In this document: positions 14,658 through 24,000 of the stretch, piece by piece
Position numbering within the stretch: position 1 is the stretch's first letter
Layout: the number at the start of each line of letters is the position of its first letter
NCBI GenBank assembly: GCA_023701125.1
Contig: JAMPXO010000048.1
Location: 1 to 35,258 of the forward strand
DNA: 35,258 nucleotides
Source: Vicinamibacteria bacterium
Lineage (GTDB): Bacteria; Acidobacteriota; Vicinamibacteria; Fen-336
Direction: 5' to 3'
Made by a program: the position numbers and the translations under genes
Notes under the pieces: generated by a model
The model's database searches: none
Seen by the model: the letters and a program-made list of their open reading frames with translations, nothing else
What the model was told of the DNA's origin: nothing

Positions 14658-14673
14658 GCGCGCTGAGACTGCG

Positions 14674-16191
14674 ATGAGCCTCGCCGAGGGGCTGGGTTTC
14701 GTCCGGGTCGACCCGGTCCTCGACATCGCCGCCCACCGCTGGTCGCTGGTCCTGCTGGTCGTGGCCTGGGCGCTGGCCGCTGCCCGCGGCCACCGCCGGC
14801 TGGCGCTGGCCTTCGGGCTCGCGTGGGCGTTCGCCGGCCCGCTGTTCTGGGCGCTCGCGCTCGGCCGCCCGCTCGGTTACGGTCTCGACCCGCACGCCAC
14901 CCGTGGCACCGCCGAGCTGGTGGTGGCCGCTGCCAGTGGCCGGGCGGGGGAGGCCGCGATCGCCGGCGAGCCGGTGGCCATCTCGCTCGCGGCGCGGCTG
15001 GCGGTGGGCGGGCTCGGTGACGCGCCGCTGATCGCGCTGGCGGCGCTGGCGCCCGCGCTGGTCGCCCCGCTGCTGGCGCTGGCGGCCTTCGCCTGTGGCC
15101 GCGGCGAGCGCGCCGCCGCGCTCGCCATCCTGCTGCTGGCACTCGCCACGGGCGACCTCGACGCACTGCGAGGCACGGGCCTGACCTCGGGTGTCGCCTA
15201 CCGACCCGAAGCGGCGCTGGTCCTGCCGATCGCCCTGGCGGCCGCGCTGCTCGTGGCCCGGCTGGCCCGCGGCGGACTCGTGCTCGCGGCGCTGGTCGCG
15301 GCGGCGGCGCTGTCCGTCGTGCTGCGTGGCCTCGGGCTGCCGGCGCCCGCCGCGCCGCCGGTGGTGCCGATCGAAGAGCTGGCCTGGGCGCTGACGCTGG
15401 ACCACGGCCTGCTGCTCGCGCTGGCGGCGCTCCGCCTCTGGCAGTGGCGGCAGGGCGGCGACGCGACCGCCGAGGACCGCGCCGGCGCCGGTTTCGCCGC
15501 CGCGGGACTCGCCCTCGGGCTGGCCGGGGTGGTCGGTCTCGGCCCGCTCGCCGCGGACCCCTGGCCGGGCCACGTCGGCTGGCGCCTGGGGCTGTTGCTG
15601 CTCGCCTCCGGCGCGGCGCTCCCGCTGCTGCACGAGCTCGTCGACCTGGTTGCAGGCCTGCCTCGGTTGCGAACGCTCCTGGACCGGCCGCGCGAGGACG
15701 TCGCTGCGGTGCTGCTGGTGCTGGTCGTGGCGCCCGGCTCGTTCCTGGCGTGGTGGGCCCCGCACCGGCTCGACCCGCTCGTGCTGGAGAGCCTGGAGCC
15801 GCTGTCGCCGCGGACCACCGAGGCGGCCGCCTGGCTGGCCGCGAACACCCCGGCCGACGCGGTCGTGCTGTGCAGCACCAACTACCTGCCCGAGGTGCTG
15901 CTGGCCGGCCGCCGGCGCGTGTTGCGCGCGCCGGCGCTCGGCCAGCCCGAGGACGGCGAGCGCCGCGACCGCGCCGAGCGGTCCGCGCTGGCGGGCCGCG
16001 AGAACCCCACGCTGTACGCCCGCTACGGCCTGCGCTACGTCTTCATCGGCCCGGGCGACTTCCGCGAGCACGGCATCGCCTGGCCGTACGAGCTCGACGA
16101 CCGGCCCGGTCTGATCCTGCGCCACACGGCGCCGGGTGGCTTCCGCGTCTACGAGCTGCGCGGCACCGGCGAAAGTCGCGAGGGCGGCTAG
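14674..16191 (+). CDS. Polytopic membrane protein, GT-C/DUF2298-like
   Basis: A 505-residue integral membrane protein with about ten hydrophobic segments between residues 20 and 380. A soluble C-terminal tail contains the pattern TTEAAAWLAANTPADAVVL and YARYGLRYVFIGPGDF, ending FRVYEL. That tail pattern, a WL..NTP strand and a YG.RYV..G strand, is typical of membrane proteins of the DUF2298 and related GT-C-like groups that handle polyprenyl-linked sugars or surface glycans. No catalytic Asp motif of the kind seen in the other two large membrane proteins here is obvious, and it lacks the 48-residue module. It is 16 bp before a GT2 gene, so they are likely partners. The start at 14674 has only a weak Shine-Dalgarno. 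Confidence 0.8.
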   Translation: MSLAEGLGFVRVDPVLDIAAHRWSLVLLVVAWALAAARGHRRLALAFGLAWAFAGPLFWALALGRPLGYGLDPHATRGTAELVVAAASGRAGEAAIAGEPVAISLAARLAVGGLGDAPLIALAALAPALVAPLLALAAFACGRGERAAALAILLLALATGDLDALRGTGLTSGVAYRPEAALVLPIALAAALLVARLARGGLVLAALVAAAALSVVLRGLGLPAPAAPPVVPIEELAWALTLDHGLLLALAALRLWQWRQGGDATAEDRAGAGFAAAGLALGLAGVVGLGPLAADPWPGHVGWRLGLLLLASGAALPLLHELVDLVAGLPRLRTLLDRPREDVAAVLLVLVVAPGSFLAWWAPHRLDPLVLESLEPLSPRTTEAAAWLAANTPADAVVLCSTNYLPEVLLAGRRRVLRAPALGQPEDGERRDRAERSALAGRENPTLYARYGLRYVFIGPGDFREHGIAWPYELDDRPGLILRHTAPGGFRVYELRGTGESREGG

Positions 16192-16207
16192 AATCGCCCC
16201 GCCCGCC

Positions 16208-17164
16208 ATGTACGAAGGTCATTTCGTCAGCGTCGTCGTCCCGGCCCACAACGAGGAGCACCTGATCGACCGCACGCTCGACACGATGCCCGCGCTGGTC
16301 GACCGCATGATCGTGGTCGACGACGACTCCACGGACGGCACCGCTGCCCGGCTGCAGACCGCCCAGGCCCGCCACGGCGAGCGGCTGCGGGTGATCCGCC
16401 ACGAGACCAACGGCGGCGTCGGCGCGGCGATCGTGACGGGCTACAAGGCCGCGATCGAGGAGGGCCGCGAGGGCGGCTTCGTCGTGGTGATGGCGGGCGA
16501 CGCGCAGATGGACCCGGCCGACCTCCCGCGTCTCTTGGCCCCGCTCGCCCGCGGCGAGGCGGACTACTCGAAGGGCAACCGGCTCTTCACTGGTGAGGCG
16601 TGGAAGGTGATCCCGCGCACCCGCTACCTCGGCAACGCGGTGCTCTCGCTGCTGACCAAGATCGCCTCCGGCTACTGGCACGTGGCCGACAGCCAGACGG
16701 GCTACACGGCGATCACGATCGAGGCCCTGCGCGTGGTCCAGCTCGACCGCCTGTACCGTCGATACGGCTTCCCCAACCACCTGCTGGTGGAACTCAACAA
16801 CTGGGACTTCCGGGTCCGCGACGTGCCGATCCGGCCCGTCTACGGCATCGGCGAGAAGTCGGGCATCCGCCTGCACAAGGTGATCCCCACCATGTCGTGG
16901 CTGCTGGTCAAGTGCTACTTCTGGCGGATGAAGGAGAAGTACATCATCCGCGACTTCCACCCGCTGGTGTTCTTCCTGGCGGGCGGACTGGCGCTGACGG
17001 GGCTCGGGCTGGCGCTCGGTTTCTACATCGTCTACCTGCGCCTCTTCCACGACGCGCTGTCGCCCAACGCGGTGATCTTCGATGCGCTGCTGCTGATCAT
17101 GGGCGCGCAGATGTTGTTCTTCGCGATGTGGATGGACATGGAGCACAACAAGGACCTGAAGTGA
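16208..17164 (+). CDS. GT2 glycosyltransferase, polyprenyl-phosphate type
   Basis: A 318-residue family 2 glycosyltransferase. The GT-A fold shows SVVVPAHNEEHLIDRTLD at the N-terminus, MIVVDDDSTDGT (DDDS at 38-41) and GDAQMDP with the metal-binding aspartates at 98-102. Two membrane helices follow at about 255-280 and 290-312. This layout matches dolichol/undecaprenyl-phosphate mannosyl- or glucosyltransferases that make polyprenyl-phosphate sugars as donors for GT-C enzymes. That fits the large membrane proteins in this locus. The start is the ATG at 16208, since sequence before it is out of family; there is no Shine-Dalgarno. It is followed after 22 bp by the acetyltransferase gene. Confidence 0.92.
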   Translation: MYEGHFVSVVVPAHNEEHLIDRTLDTMPALVDRMIVVDDDSTDGTAARLQTAQARHGERLRVIRHETNGGVGAAIVTGYKAAIEEGREGGFVVVMAGDAQMDPADLPRLLAPLARGEADYSKGNRLFTGEAWKVIPRTRYLGNAVLSLLTKIASGYWHVADSQTGYTAITIEALRVVQLDRLYRRYGFPNHLLVELNNWDFRVRDVPIRPVYGIGEKSGIRLHKVIPTMSWLLVKCYFWRMKEKYIIRDFHPLVFFLAGGLALTGLGLALGFYIVYLRLFHDALSPNAVIFDALLLIMGAQMLFFAMWMDMEHNKDLK

Positions 17165-17186
17165 GGCCCGCGGGCGGGGGGATCCG

Positions 17187-17765
17187 ATGAGCGACTACTT
17201 CGTCCACGAGAGCAGCTACGTCGACCAGCCCTCGCAGATCGGCGCGGGCACGAAGATCTGGCACTTCTGCCACGTGCTGAAGGACGTGGTGATCGGCGAG
17301 AAGTGTTCGTTCGGGCAGAACGTCGTGGTCGGGCCGAAGGTCACCATCGGCAACGGCGTCAAGGTCCAGAACAACGTCAGCATCTACGAGGGCGTGACCC
17401 TCGAGGACGACGTCTTCTGCGGCCCGTCGATGGTGTTCACCAACGTCATCAACCCGCGCAGCGAGATCATCCGCAAGGACGAGTACCGCAAGACGTTGGT
17501 CAAGAAGGGCGCCTCGATCGGCGCCAACGCGACGATCGTCTGCGGCGTCACCATCGGCCGCTTCGCGTTCATCGGTGCCGGCGCGGTGGTCACCCGCGAC
17601 GTGCCCGACTTCGCGTTGATGATCGGCAACCCCGCGCGGCGCAGCGGCTGGATGTGCCGCTGCGGCGTCAAGCTGGCCTCGCCCGACGAGGGCGCCGTCA
17701 CCTGCGAGTCCTGCCACACCCACTACGCGCTGGACCGCGGCCTGCTGCGCCTGGCCGCGGGGTAG
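17187..17765 (+). CDS. wbpD: WbpD-like UDP-2-acetamido-3-amino-uronate N-acetyltransferase
   Basis: A 192-residue left-handed beta-helix acetyltransferase. The hexapeptide coils run from IGAGTKIWHFCHVLKDVVIG through GKNCSFGQNVV-type turns. The strings NNVSIYEGVTLEDDVFCGPS, FTNVINPRS and VKKGASIGANATIVCG are the hallmark of WbpD/WlbB enzymes, which acetylate the 3-amino group of UDP-GlcNAc(3NH2)A to give UDP-2,3-diacetamido-glucuronic acid for O-antigen. After the helix, four cysteines (157, 159, 173, 176; GWMCRCG and CESC) look like a small zinc knuckle. The start is well supported (GGGGGGAT before ATG). The partner enzymes WbpA, WbpB and WbpE are not in the window. The precise substrate is inferred from family. 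Confidence 0.9.
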   Translation: MSDYFVHESSYVDQPSQIGAGTKIWHFCHVLKDVVIGEKCSFGQNVVVGPKVTIGNGVKVQNNVSIYEGVTLEDDVFCGPSMVFTNVINPRSEIIRKDEYRKTLVKKGASIGANATIVCGVTIGRFAFIGAGAVVTRDVPDFALMIGNPARRSGWMCRCGVKLASPDEGAVTCESCHTHYALDRGLLRLAAG

Positions 17766-17785
17766 GCATCGCGCCCGTGATGGCA

Positions 17786-17799
17786 CCGGGGCGCCCCGG
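17786..17799. other. Perfect 14-bp palindrome in a convergent intergenic region
   Basis: CCGGGGCGCCCCGG lies in the 142-bp gap between the ends of the acetyltransferase gene and the convergent GT4 gene. It could act as a transcription-end hairpin or a protein-binding dyad; there is no T-run. The rest of the gap (17766-17907) holds no convincing gene. It contains GGGGGCTCCG at 17811-17820, which also occurs in the repeat unit at the left edge of the window. Confidence 0.3.
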
Positions 17800-17907
17800 A
17801 CGGCTGCGGCGGGGGCTCCGCACGCTGCGCGGGGCGATCACCTTCGCGTGGCTGGTGGCGGACTGCGTCGCGAGCTGCGGCTGGCGGCGGCTCCGCGGAA
17901 CCCGCTC

Positions 17908-19107
17908 TCAGTCCCCGGTCGCTCCGGCGCGAGGGCACTGAACCCCACCGCGGGCCAGCTCCTCGTACAGGTCGGAGTGGCGCGCCACGGCGACGTCCCA
18001 GCCGAACTCGGCCACCGCCCGGCGACGGGCCGTCGCGCCCAGCGCCTGGCGCAGCTCCGCATCACGCGCGAGGCGGACGATCGCCTGCGCCATCGCCGCG
18101 GGCGCGCGGGCGGCCACCAGCAGGCCGCAGGTCGCGTCGCCGAACTGCTCCCGCACGCCGCCGACGTCGGTGGCGACGATCGGAAGCCCGGACGCCATCG
18201 CCTCCAGCACCGCGTTGGGGAAGCCCTCCTCGTGTGACGCCATCAGGAAGAGGTCCGCCGCCGACATCAAGCGTGGCACGTCCGTGCGGGCGCCGAGGAA
18301 ACGGACCTCCGACGCGACGCCCAATTCGGTGGCGAGGCCGCGCAGGGCGGCCTCCTCCGGGCCGGCCCCCGCGAGCACGAGGCGCAGCCCGGGGACCTCG
18401 CGCCGGGTCGCCAGGAACGCGTGCAGCGCGTCGCGGTGGCCCTTGTACGAGATCAGGTTGGCGACCATCAGCACCGCGAGCTCGCCGTCGGCGAGACCGA
18501 GCTCGTGGCGAGTCGCCGCCCGGTCGGCGCGCGACGCGTACTTCGCCAGGTCCACGCCGTTGTGGATCACCCGGAAGCGGCGGGCGACCCCGCGGTCGCG
18601 GGCCACGGCCGCCCTGCGCACGGCCTCCGAGTTGCCGACGATGGCGGCCGTCAGCCGGTGGCCGATGCGCTCGACGGACGAGTAGGGGAAGCGCTGCTCG
18701 ATGCCGAGCCCCAGCGAGCGCACGCCGGAGGCCGTGGCGATGCCGCCCACCTTGGCCGCCGCCAGCGCGGCCAGCGCGTAAGTCGGGAACAGGAAACCGT
18801 GGACGACGTGGGGCCGTTCTTCGCGGAAGCGGACGATCAGGCCGCGCAGCCAGTTGACCCAGGTCCACGGCGAGGGCGTCCCGGGCTGCACGAGCGCCAC
18901 TCGCAACCCCGTGGCGCACACCTCGTCGAACATCGCCCCACGGTGGGTGAGCAGTGCGACCGACACCGCGAAGCGGTCCGGGTCGAGCCGGCGGGCGAGT
19001 TCGACGACCTGGCTCTCGGCGCCGCCGCGGTCCAGCGAGGCCACCACCAGGCAGAGCCGGATGCGCCCGTCCCCGGCGGCCGGGGCGTGGGGCAGGGGCG
19101 TGGTCAA
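17908..19107 (-). CDS. GT4 family glycosyltransferase
   Basis: A 399-residue GT-B retaining glycosyltransferase. The acceptor-domain start is IRLCLVVASLDRGGAESQVVELARRLD, the hallmark opening of GT4 enzymes. HNGVDLAKY precedes the donor domain. The EX7E motif is in EEGFPNAVLEAMASGLPIVATDVGG from about residue 293. It is cytoplasmic or membrane-associated and adds a sugar to a growing glycan. The likely start is a TTG at 19107 whose TTGA overlaps the stop of the asparagine-synthetase-like gene; ATG and GTG alternatives near the N-terminus are absent. The long open frame further upstream is the antisense and out-of-frame shadow of that gene. It is co-transcribed with it. Confidence 0.9.
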   Translation of the reverse strand: MTTPLPHAPAAGDGRIRLCLVVASLDRGGAESQVVELARRLDPDRFAVSVALLTHRGAMFDEVCATGLRVALVQPGTPSPWTWVNWLRGLIVRFREERPHVVHGFLFPTYALAALAAAKVGGIATASGVRSLGLGIEQRFPYSSVERIGHRLTAAIVGNSEAVRRAAVARDRGVARRFRVIHNGVDLAKYASRADRAATRHELGLADGELAVLMVANLISYKGHRDALHAFLATRREVPGLRLVLAGAGPEEAALRGLATELGVASEVRFLGARTDVPRLMSAADLFLMASHEEGFPNAVLEAMASGLPIVATDVGGVREQFGDATCGLLVAARAPAAMAQAIVRLARDAELRQALGATARRRAVAEFGWDVAVARHSDLYEELARGGVQCPRAGATGD

Positions 19108-20957
19108 CTCGGGCCGGCGCCGCGTGCGCGGCCGGCGGCGTCGAGCACCTCGCGGCACCACAGCTCGAGCATCAGCAGCGCCCACAGCCGCGGCCCGTGC
19201 TCCTCGCCGCGCTGGTGGGCGTCGATCAGCGCCTCGATCGCGACCGGGTCGAAGAAGGGACGCTGGCGGGCGCGGGTCGACAGCAGCGTGTCCCGCAGCA
19301 GGTCGCGCAGTTCGCCCCGGAACCAGGGGCCGAGCGGGATCCCGAAGCCCATCTTCTTGCGGTGCAGCAGCGCGTCCGGGACCAGCCCGGCGAGCGCCCG
19401 CTTCAGCACGATCTTGCCGGTGCCGTTGCGCAGCTTGAGGCGCTCCGGCAGGCGGGCCGCGAACTCGATAAGGCGGTGGTCGAGGAACGGGCAGCGCACC
19501 TCGAGGCTGCTCGCCATGCTGGCGATGTCGACCTTGACGAGCAGCGCCTCCGGCAGGTAGCTCATCGTCTCCACGTAGAGCGTCTTGTCGAGGAAGCCGT
19601 CCGCGGCCGCCCGGTCGTACAGCTCGCCCAGGTAGGCGTAGGTGTCGCTGCCAGCGACCGCCGCCTTCATCGCCCCGGAGTAGACGGCCTGCTTCTGCTC
19701 GGGCGTGAAGTAACTCATCATCAGGTAGTAGGGATCGCGGGACGGCTCGGCGGGCGGCGCGGGCCGACCCAGCAGCCGCCCGAGCAGGCCCGACCAGCCG
19801 GACGGCGCCGCCTGCCCCGGGTCGTAGCCGAGGTACTTGTAGCGCTCGTAACCGCCGAACAGCTCGTCGCCGCCGTCGCCGCTCAGGGCCACGGTCACCG
19901 ATTCGGCGGTCATCTTCGCCAGGTAGTAGGTGGGCAGCGCCGAGGAGTCCGCGAACGGCTCGCCGAAGTGGCGCGCGAGCTGCGGCAGGACGTCGGCGGC
20001 CACCGGTCGCACGACCTTCTCCGAGTGATCGCTGCCGACGTGCTGCGCGAGCTGGCGCGAGAAGGGAAGCTCGTCGAAGGCCCCTTCTTCGAAGCCGATC
20101 GAGAAGGTGCGCACCTGGCCGAACTCGCTCATCAGCGCCACGACGCCGCTGGAGTCGACGCCGCCCGAGAGGAACGCGCCGAGCGGCACCTCGCTCATCA
20201 GCCGGCAGCGCACGGCTTCGCGCAGCAGCGCGCGCAACTCGTCCGCAGCGTCCGCTTCGCTGATCTCCCGCTTCGGCCGATAGGACAGGTCCCAGTAGCG
20301 GCTCACCTCGACCTGGCCGTCGCGCAGCCGCAGGAAGTGCCCGGGCGGCACCTTCTTGACCCCGCGGAACGCCGAGCGGGGCGCGGGCACGTACTGGTAG
20401 GTCAGGTACAGGTGGATCGCCTCCAGGTCGGCCTCGGGCGCGAGGTCCGGCGCCTGCAGCAGCGCGCTCGGCTCGCTCGCGAAGCTGAGCCAGGTCTTGC
20501 CCTGGTGGTACCACAGCGGTTTTTTGCCGACCCGGTCGCGAGCCAGGATCAGCTCGCGCCTGCGGACGTCCCAGATCGCGAACGCGAACATCCCGACCAG
20601 CTTGCCGAGGATGTCCGTGCCGTACTGCTCGTAGCCGTGCAGCACGACCTCGGCATCGGACTTCGTGCGGAACACGTGCCCGAGCGCCAGCAGCTCCTCG
20701 CGCAGCTCGAGGTAGTTGTAGATCTCGCCGTTGAGCTCGATCCAGGCCGACTCGTCCTCGTTGGCGATCGGCTGATGGCCGCCCGCGACGTCGATGATGG
20801 ACAGTCGCCGGAACGCGAAGCCGCAGGGGCCGAGCTGGAGGACGGACCCCTCGTCGGGCCCGCGGTGGAGCTGGGCGTCGCCCATCCGCCCCAGGACCCC
20901 CGGATCGGGATGGGGTCCCCTGGCGTCGAGCGCCACCTGTCCGGCAATTCCACACAT
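19104..20957 (-). CDS. asnB: Glutamine-dependent asparagine synthetase-like amidotransferase (first copy)
   Basis: A 617-residue AsnB-family protein. Met-Cys2 begins the class II glutaminase domain (MCGIAGQVAL, HRGPDEGSV, then NGEIYNYLELREEL). The ATP-pyrophosphatase loop SGGVDSS is at 264-270, and the C-terminus keeps DGGDELFGGYERY and EVRCPFLDHRLIEFA. The start is the ATG at 20957 because Cys2 must become N-terminal; a longer open frame (to 21023) would destroy it. GAGGAC precedes the start. AsnB homologues inside O-antigen loci (for example WbpS of Pseudomonas aeruginosa) amidate uronic acids. With the WbpD-like enzyme nearby, a sugar uronamide role is more likely here than asparagine synthesis, but both are possible. 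Confidence 0.95.
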   Translation of the reverse strand: MCGIAGQVALDARGPHPDPGVLGRMGDAQLHRGPDEGSVLQLGPCGFAFRRLSIIDVAGGHQPIANEDESAWIELNGEIYNYLELREELLALGHVFRTKSDAEVVLHGYEQYGTDILGKLVGMFAFAIWDVRRRELILARDRVGKKPLWYHQGKTWLSFASEPSALLQAPDLAPEADLEAIHLYLTYQYVPAPRSAFRGVKKVPPGHFLRLRDGQVEVSRYWDLSYRPKREISEADAADELRALLREAVRCRLMSEVPLGAFLSGGVDSSGVVALMSEFGQVRTFSIGFEEGAFDELPFSRQLAQHVGSDHSEKVVRPVAADVLPQLARHFGEPFADSSALPTYYLAKMTAESVTVALSGDGGDELFGGYERYKYLGYDPGQAAPSGWSGLLGRLLGRPAPPAEPSRDPYYLMMSYFTPEQKQAVYSGAMKAAVAGSDTYAYLGELYDRAAADGFLDKTLYVETMSYLPEALLVKVDIASMASSLEVRCPFLDHRLIEFAARLPERLKLRNGTGKIVLKRALAGLVPDALLHRKKMGFGIPLGPWFRGELRDLLRDTLLSTRARQRPFFDPVAIEALIDAHQRGEEHGPRLWALLMLELWCREVLDAAGRARGAGPS

Positions 20958-20985
20958 CGGAGGTCCTCGGCCCGCACAAGCGCAG

Positions 20986-21009
20986 GGCCTGCGGATTCTC
21001 AGGCAGGCC
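20986..21009. other. Stem-loop in the divergent intergenic region
   Basis: GGCCTGC and GCAGGCC form a perfect 7-bp stem around a 10-base loop (ggattctcag). It lies 29 bases upstream of the first asnB start, within the 139-bp gap that also serves the divergent 1080-residue membrane protein. It could be a leader hairpin or an operator dyad. Confidence 0.35.
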
Positions 21010-21032
21010 TCGGGCGGGAGCAAGCCGGAGGT

Positions 21033-21061
21033 TTGTGGGCCTCGGAGGGTCCAGCTAAACT
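21033..21061 (+). promoter_or_regulatory. Possible promoter for the large plus-strand operon
   Basis: TTGTGG (21033-21038), 17 bases, then TAAACT (21056-21061, four of six -10 matches) lies 35 bases before the ATG of the 1080-residue protein. The -35 half is weak. It would drive the run of genes from 21097 to 30520. Confidence 0.3.
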
Positions 21062-21096
21062 GAACTTTTGTCTCGGGTTGGTGGGCCGGCGGGGAA

Positions 21097-24000
21097 ATGA
21101 CTGATCGGGCGCAGAAGGTCTATCGCTGGGCGCTGGGTGGGCTGGCCCTTCTGGCGCTCGCCGTCGGGCAGACGGGGGTCCGCCGGTCGTTCGAGTTGCA
21201 GCCCTCCACGTTCCAGCCGGTCAAGGACTTGGCGTTCTCCGCCCCGCTCTCCCGGCCGGCCGTCTCGGCGGCCTCCGACTCCAACGACGATCCACAGCGT
21301 TCGTCGCTGATCCTGTTCGAGGATGGCCGGCCGCTCGGCCCGGCGCACTCGCTCCACGAGTCGATCTGGACGAAGGGGGGCGGGGCGTATTCCCACTGGG
21401 GCGACAGCGTCATCTTCTCGACCTCGGACAACTCCGACCCGCGCACCAACGGCCGGCGCTACGAAATCTCCGCGCGCGTGCCGCGCTCGGCTCTCTTCCG
21501 CGGTCTCGCCGTGGCGGCCGCCAGCGCCGCCCTGCTCGCCCTGCTCTGGCCCATGCGGGTCCGCGTGCGTGCCGCCTTGAGAGCGGGACTCGAGCCCGCG
21601 GGGTGGCTGCGGCGCGCTGGCCGGCTGGCGCTGGTCGCCGTGGCGCTCGCCCTGGCCCCGGACATCTCCACTTCCCCCGTCGCCGGCCTGACGGCCGTCG
21701 CCGCGATTGCCGGCCTCGCCGCCTACGCCGTGCGCGGGGCGTGGCGTTCCGAAGCCGCGCAGCCGCTGCCCGGCGCGTGGCCGTGGGTCTGTGCGGGCCT
21801 CTCCTTCATCGCGCCCGCGTACCTCCTGCAGTACCTGTCCACGCCGGTCGCCCCCGATTCCTTCAGCTACTGGATGCCCTGGGACCTGCTGGGCGTGCGC
21901 CTGATGACGACGCCCCCGATGCGGCCGCCGTTGCTGCCGGTGATCCATGCCCTGTTGGACGGGATCGGGGCGGAAGGGGGCGTGCTGATCGCCGGGCAGG
22001 TGATCCTGCGCGCCGTCGGGGTCCTGCTGGTCACGCGCGCGCTCGCGCGCCTGGACGCGTGGGTCGGCCTCGTGGGCGGACTGCTGCTGGCGCTGGACCC
22101 CGTGAGCGCGGGCCAGTCCCTGCAGTACCTGAGCGAGAGCGTCCACGCGTCGCTGTGGCTCGTCGTCCTGAGCCTGCTGCTGGAGATCCGCGGGCCGGCG
22201 AGGCCGCTGCCGCTCCTCTTCGGGGTCGTCCTCGGCATCGCGGGCATGGTGCGCACGATCGGGGCGCCGATCGCCGCCGCCAGCCTGGCCGCCGCTTCCG
22301 TCCTGGCGCGCTCGCGGACCTGGGTGGCGCGGACCGCGCTCGGCGTGCTGCTCGTGGTCGCGCCGGCCGCTGGCCTCAATTGGCTGCAGACGAGCCACGC
22401 CTGGGGCTCGCAGGGCCTGTACCTGGCTTTCCCGCTCTTCATCCAGAAGCAGTTCCTGGCGTCGAACGGCCCGGCCTCCCAGCGCATCCACCTCGACCTG
22501 GCCAGGTGCGGCCTGGAGGGTCTCGAGCAGCAGGTCGTGCTGAACAACTCGAACGAGAACATCCTGACCCGGTTCAATCCGTGCCTGGTCCGCGCCGCCG
22601 GCGGGGATCTCGGCCGCCTGGACCGCGACTACTCGCGGGCGTACCGCGAGGCCTGGCTCGCCCGCCCCTTCAGCTTCGCGTGGGCGACCGTGAAGGAGTC
22701 GCTGCTCTTCTTCGCCGAGCCGTTGTCGGCGGCCCTCTGGGCGGACCAGTCGTTCGCGACCCTGACCGACGTGGACGAGTTCTGCCAGCCGCGCGCGAAC
22801 GAGGCCACGCGGGGTTTCCGCGCCTTCGTGTGCCCGCTTCCTTTCCCGGCCCCGGACCCCGACCTCTGGATCTTCCGCATCTCGCGGCTGACCCGCCACG
22901 TCTATCAGCCGTACCTGCACTTCACGGAGGCGCCCTGGTCGGCGATGCCGGCGCAGGCCGAAGCCGTCGGCCTCGCCGCGCTGGCCTGGATGGCCTGGCT
23001 CGCGTTCGTCGCGCGGCCGTCGCTGCGCCCCGCGGTGCTCCTGACCTCCCTGCTGCTCGTCCTGCACGCCGTGGGCACCGCCCTGGGACAGGCGTCGATG
23101 CTGCGCTACACCGCGCCGATGGCGCCGCTGTTCCTGATCCTGACTGCCGTTTCCGTGGCGACCGTCCTCGGCAGCCTCGGCTGCCGGGTGCCGGCGGCCC
23201 TGACGCCCGCCGCTGGCGCGCCGCGGGACCGCGGCCGCCGGGTCGTGGCGATCCTGGGTCCCGCCCTGCTCGCGGCGATGGCGACGGTGGTGTCGGTCGT
23301 GACGATCGAGGTCGGCCTGCGGCTCGTGGAGCGGATGGGCACCGCGCCCCCGCCTCCGCCGACGCTGCGCCGCGACCCGCGCCTCGGCTGGAACAGCATC
23401 CCGAGCGCGACGCCGCTGGGGGAGGGGCCGGACCAGATCCTGTTCGTCGGCGACAGCTTCACCCAGTCCTCGAGTTGGCCGCGCCAGGCGCTCGACCGGG
23501 TTCGCGCCGCCGGCCGGCCCACGTTCGGCGGCTGGAACCTCGGGGTGGCCGGGTACGGCACCACCCAGGAGTGGCTCAAGACCCGCGACTGGATCAGCCA
23601 GTCGGCGGTGCGGCCGCGCGCCCTCGTGCTGCTCGTCTACCCGTGGAACGACCTGCGCGACAACCTCGCCACGCCCTCGATCTACTACAACCACCAGACC
23701 CGGCAGCGGCCCTACTGGGTCAGGAACGGCGGGGACTGGACCCTCTCCACGCCGTTCTTCTGGCCCGACTTCCTCTACAACGCGAAGCTCACGGAACGCC
23801 TCGTCCGGTTGTACGACGCGCGCGACGCTCGACGCCACCAGGCGCGGAGGGTGGACGGCGCGGCGCTCTCGGGGGGCGACCTCCGCCTCGGCTACGCGGA
23901 CCCCCGCTCCTGGGACCCGCTCTACCGGACCCAGGCCCAGGATCTCCCGTACGTGAGCGAAGCGTGGCTGAGCACCGAGCGGACGCTGGTCGAGCTCCGG

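Noticed and set aside
17766-17907. A small gene or ncRNA in the 142-bp convergent gap
   Set aside because: No start with a Shine-Dalgarno, translation in all frames is low complexity, and only a 14-bp palindrome stands out.
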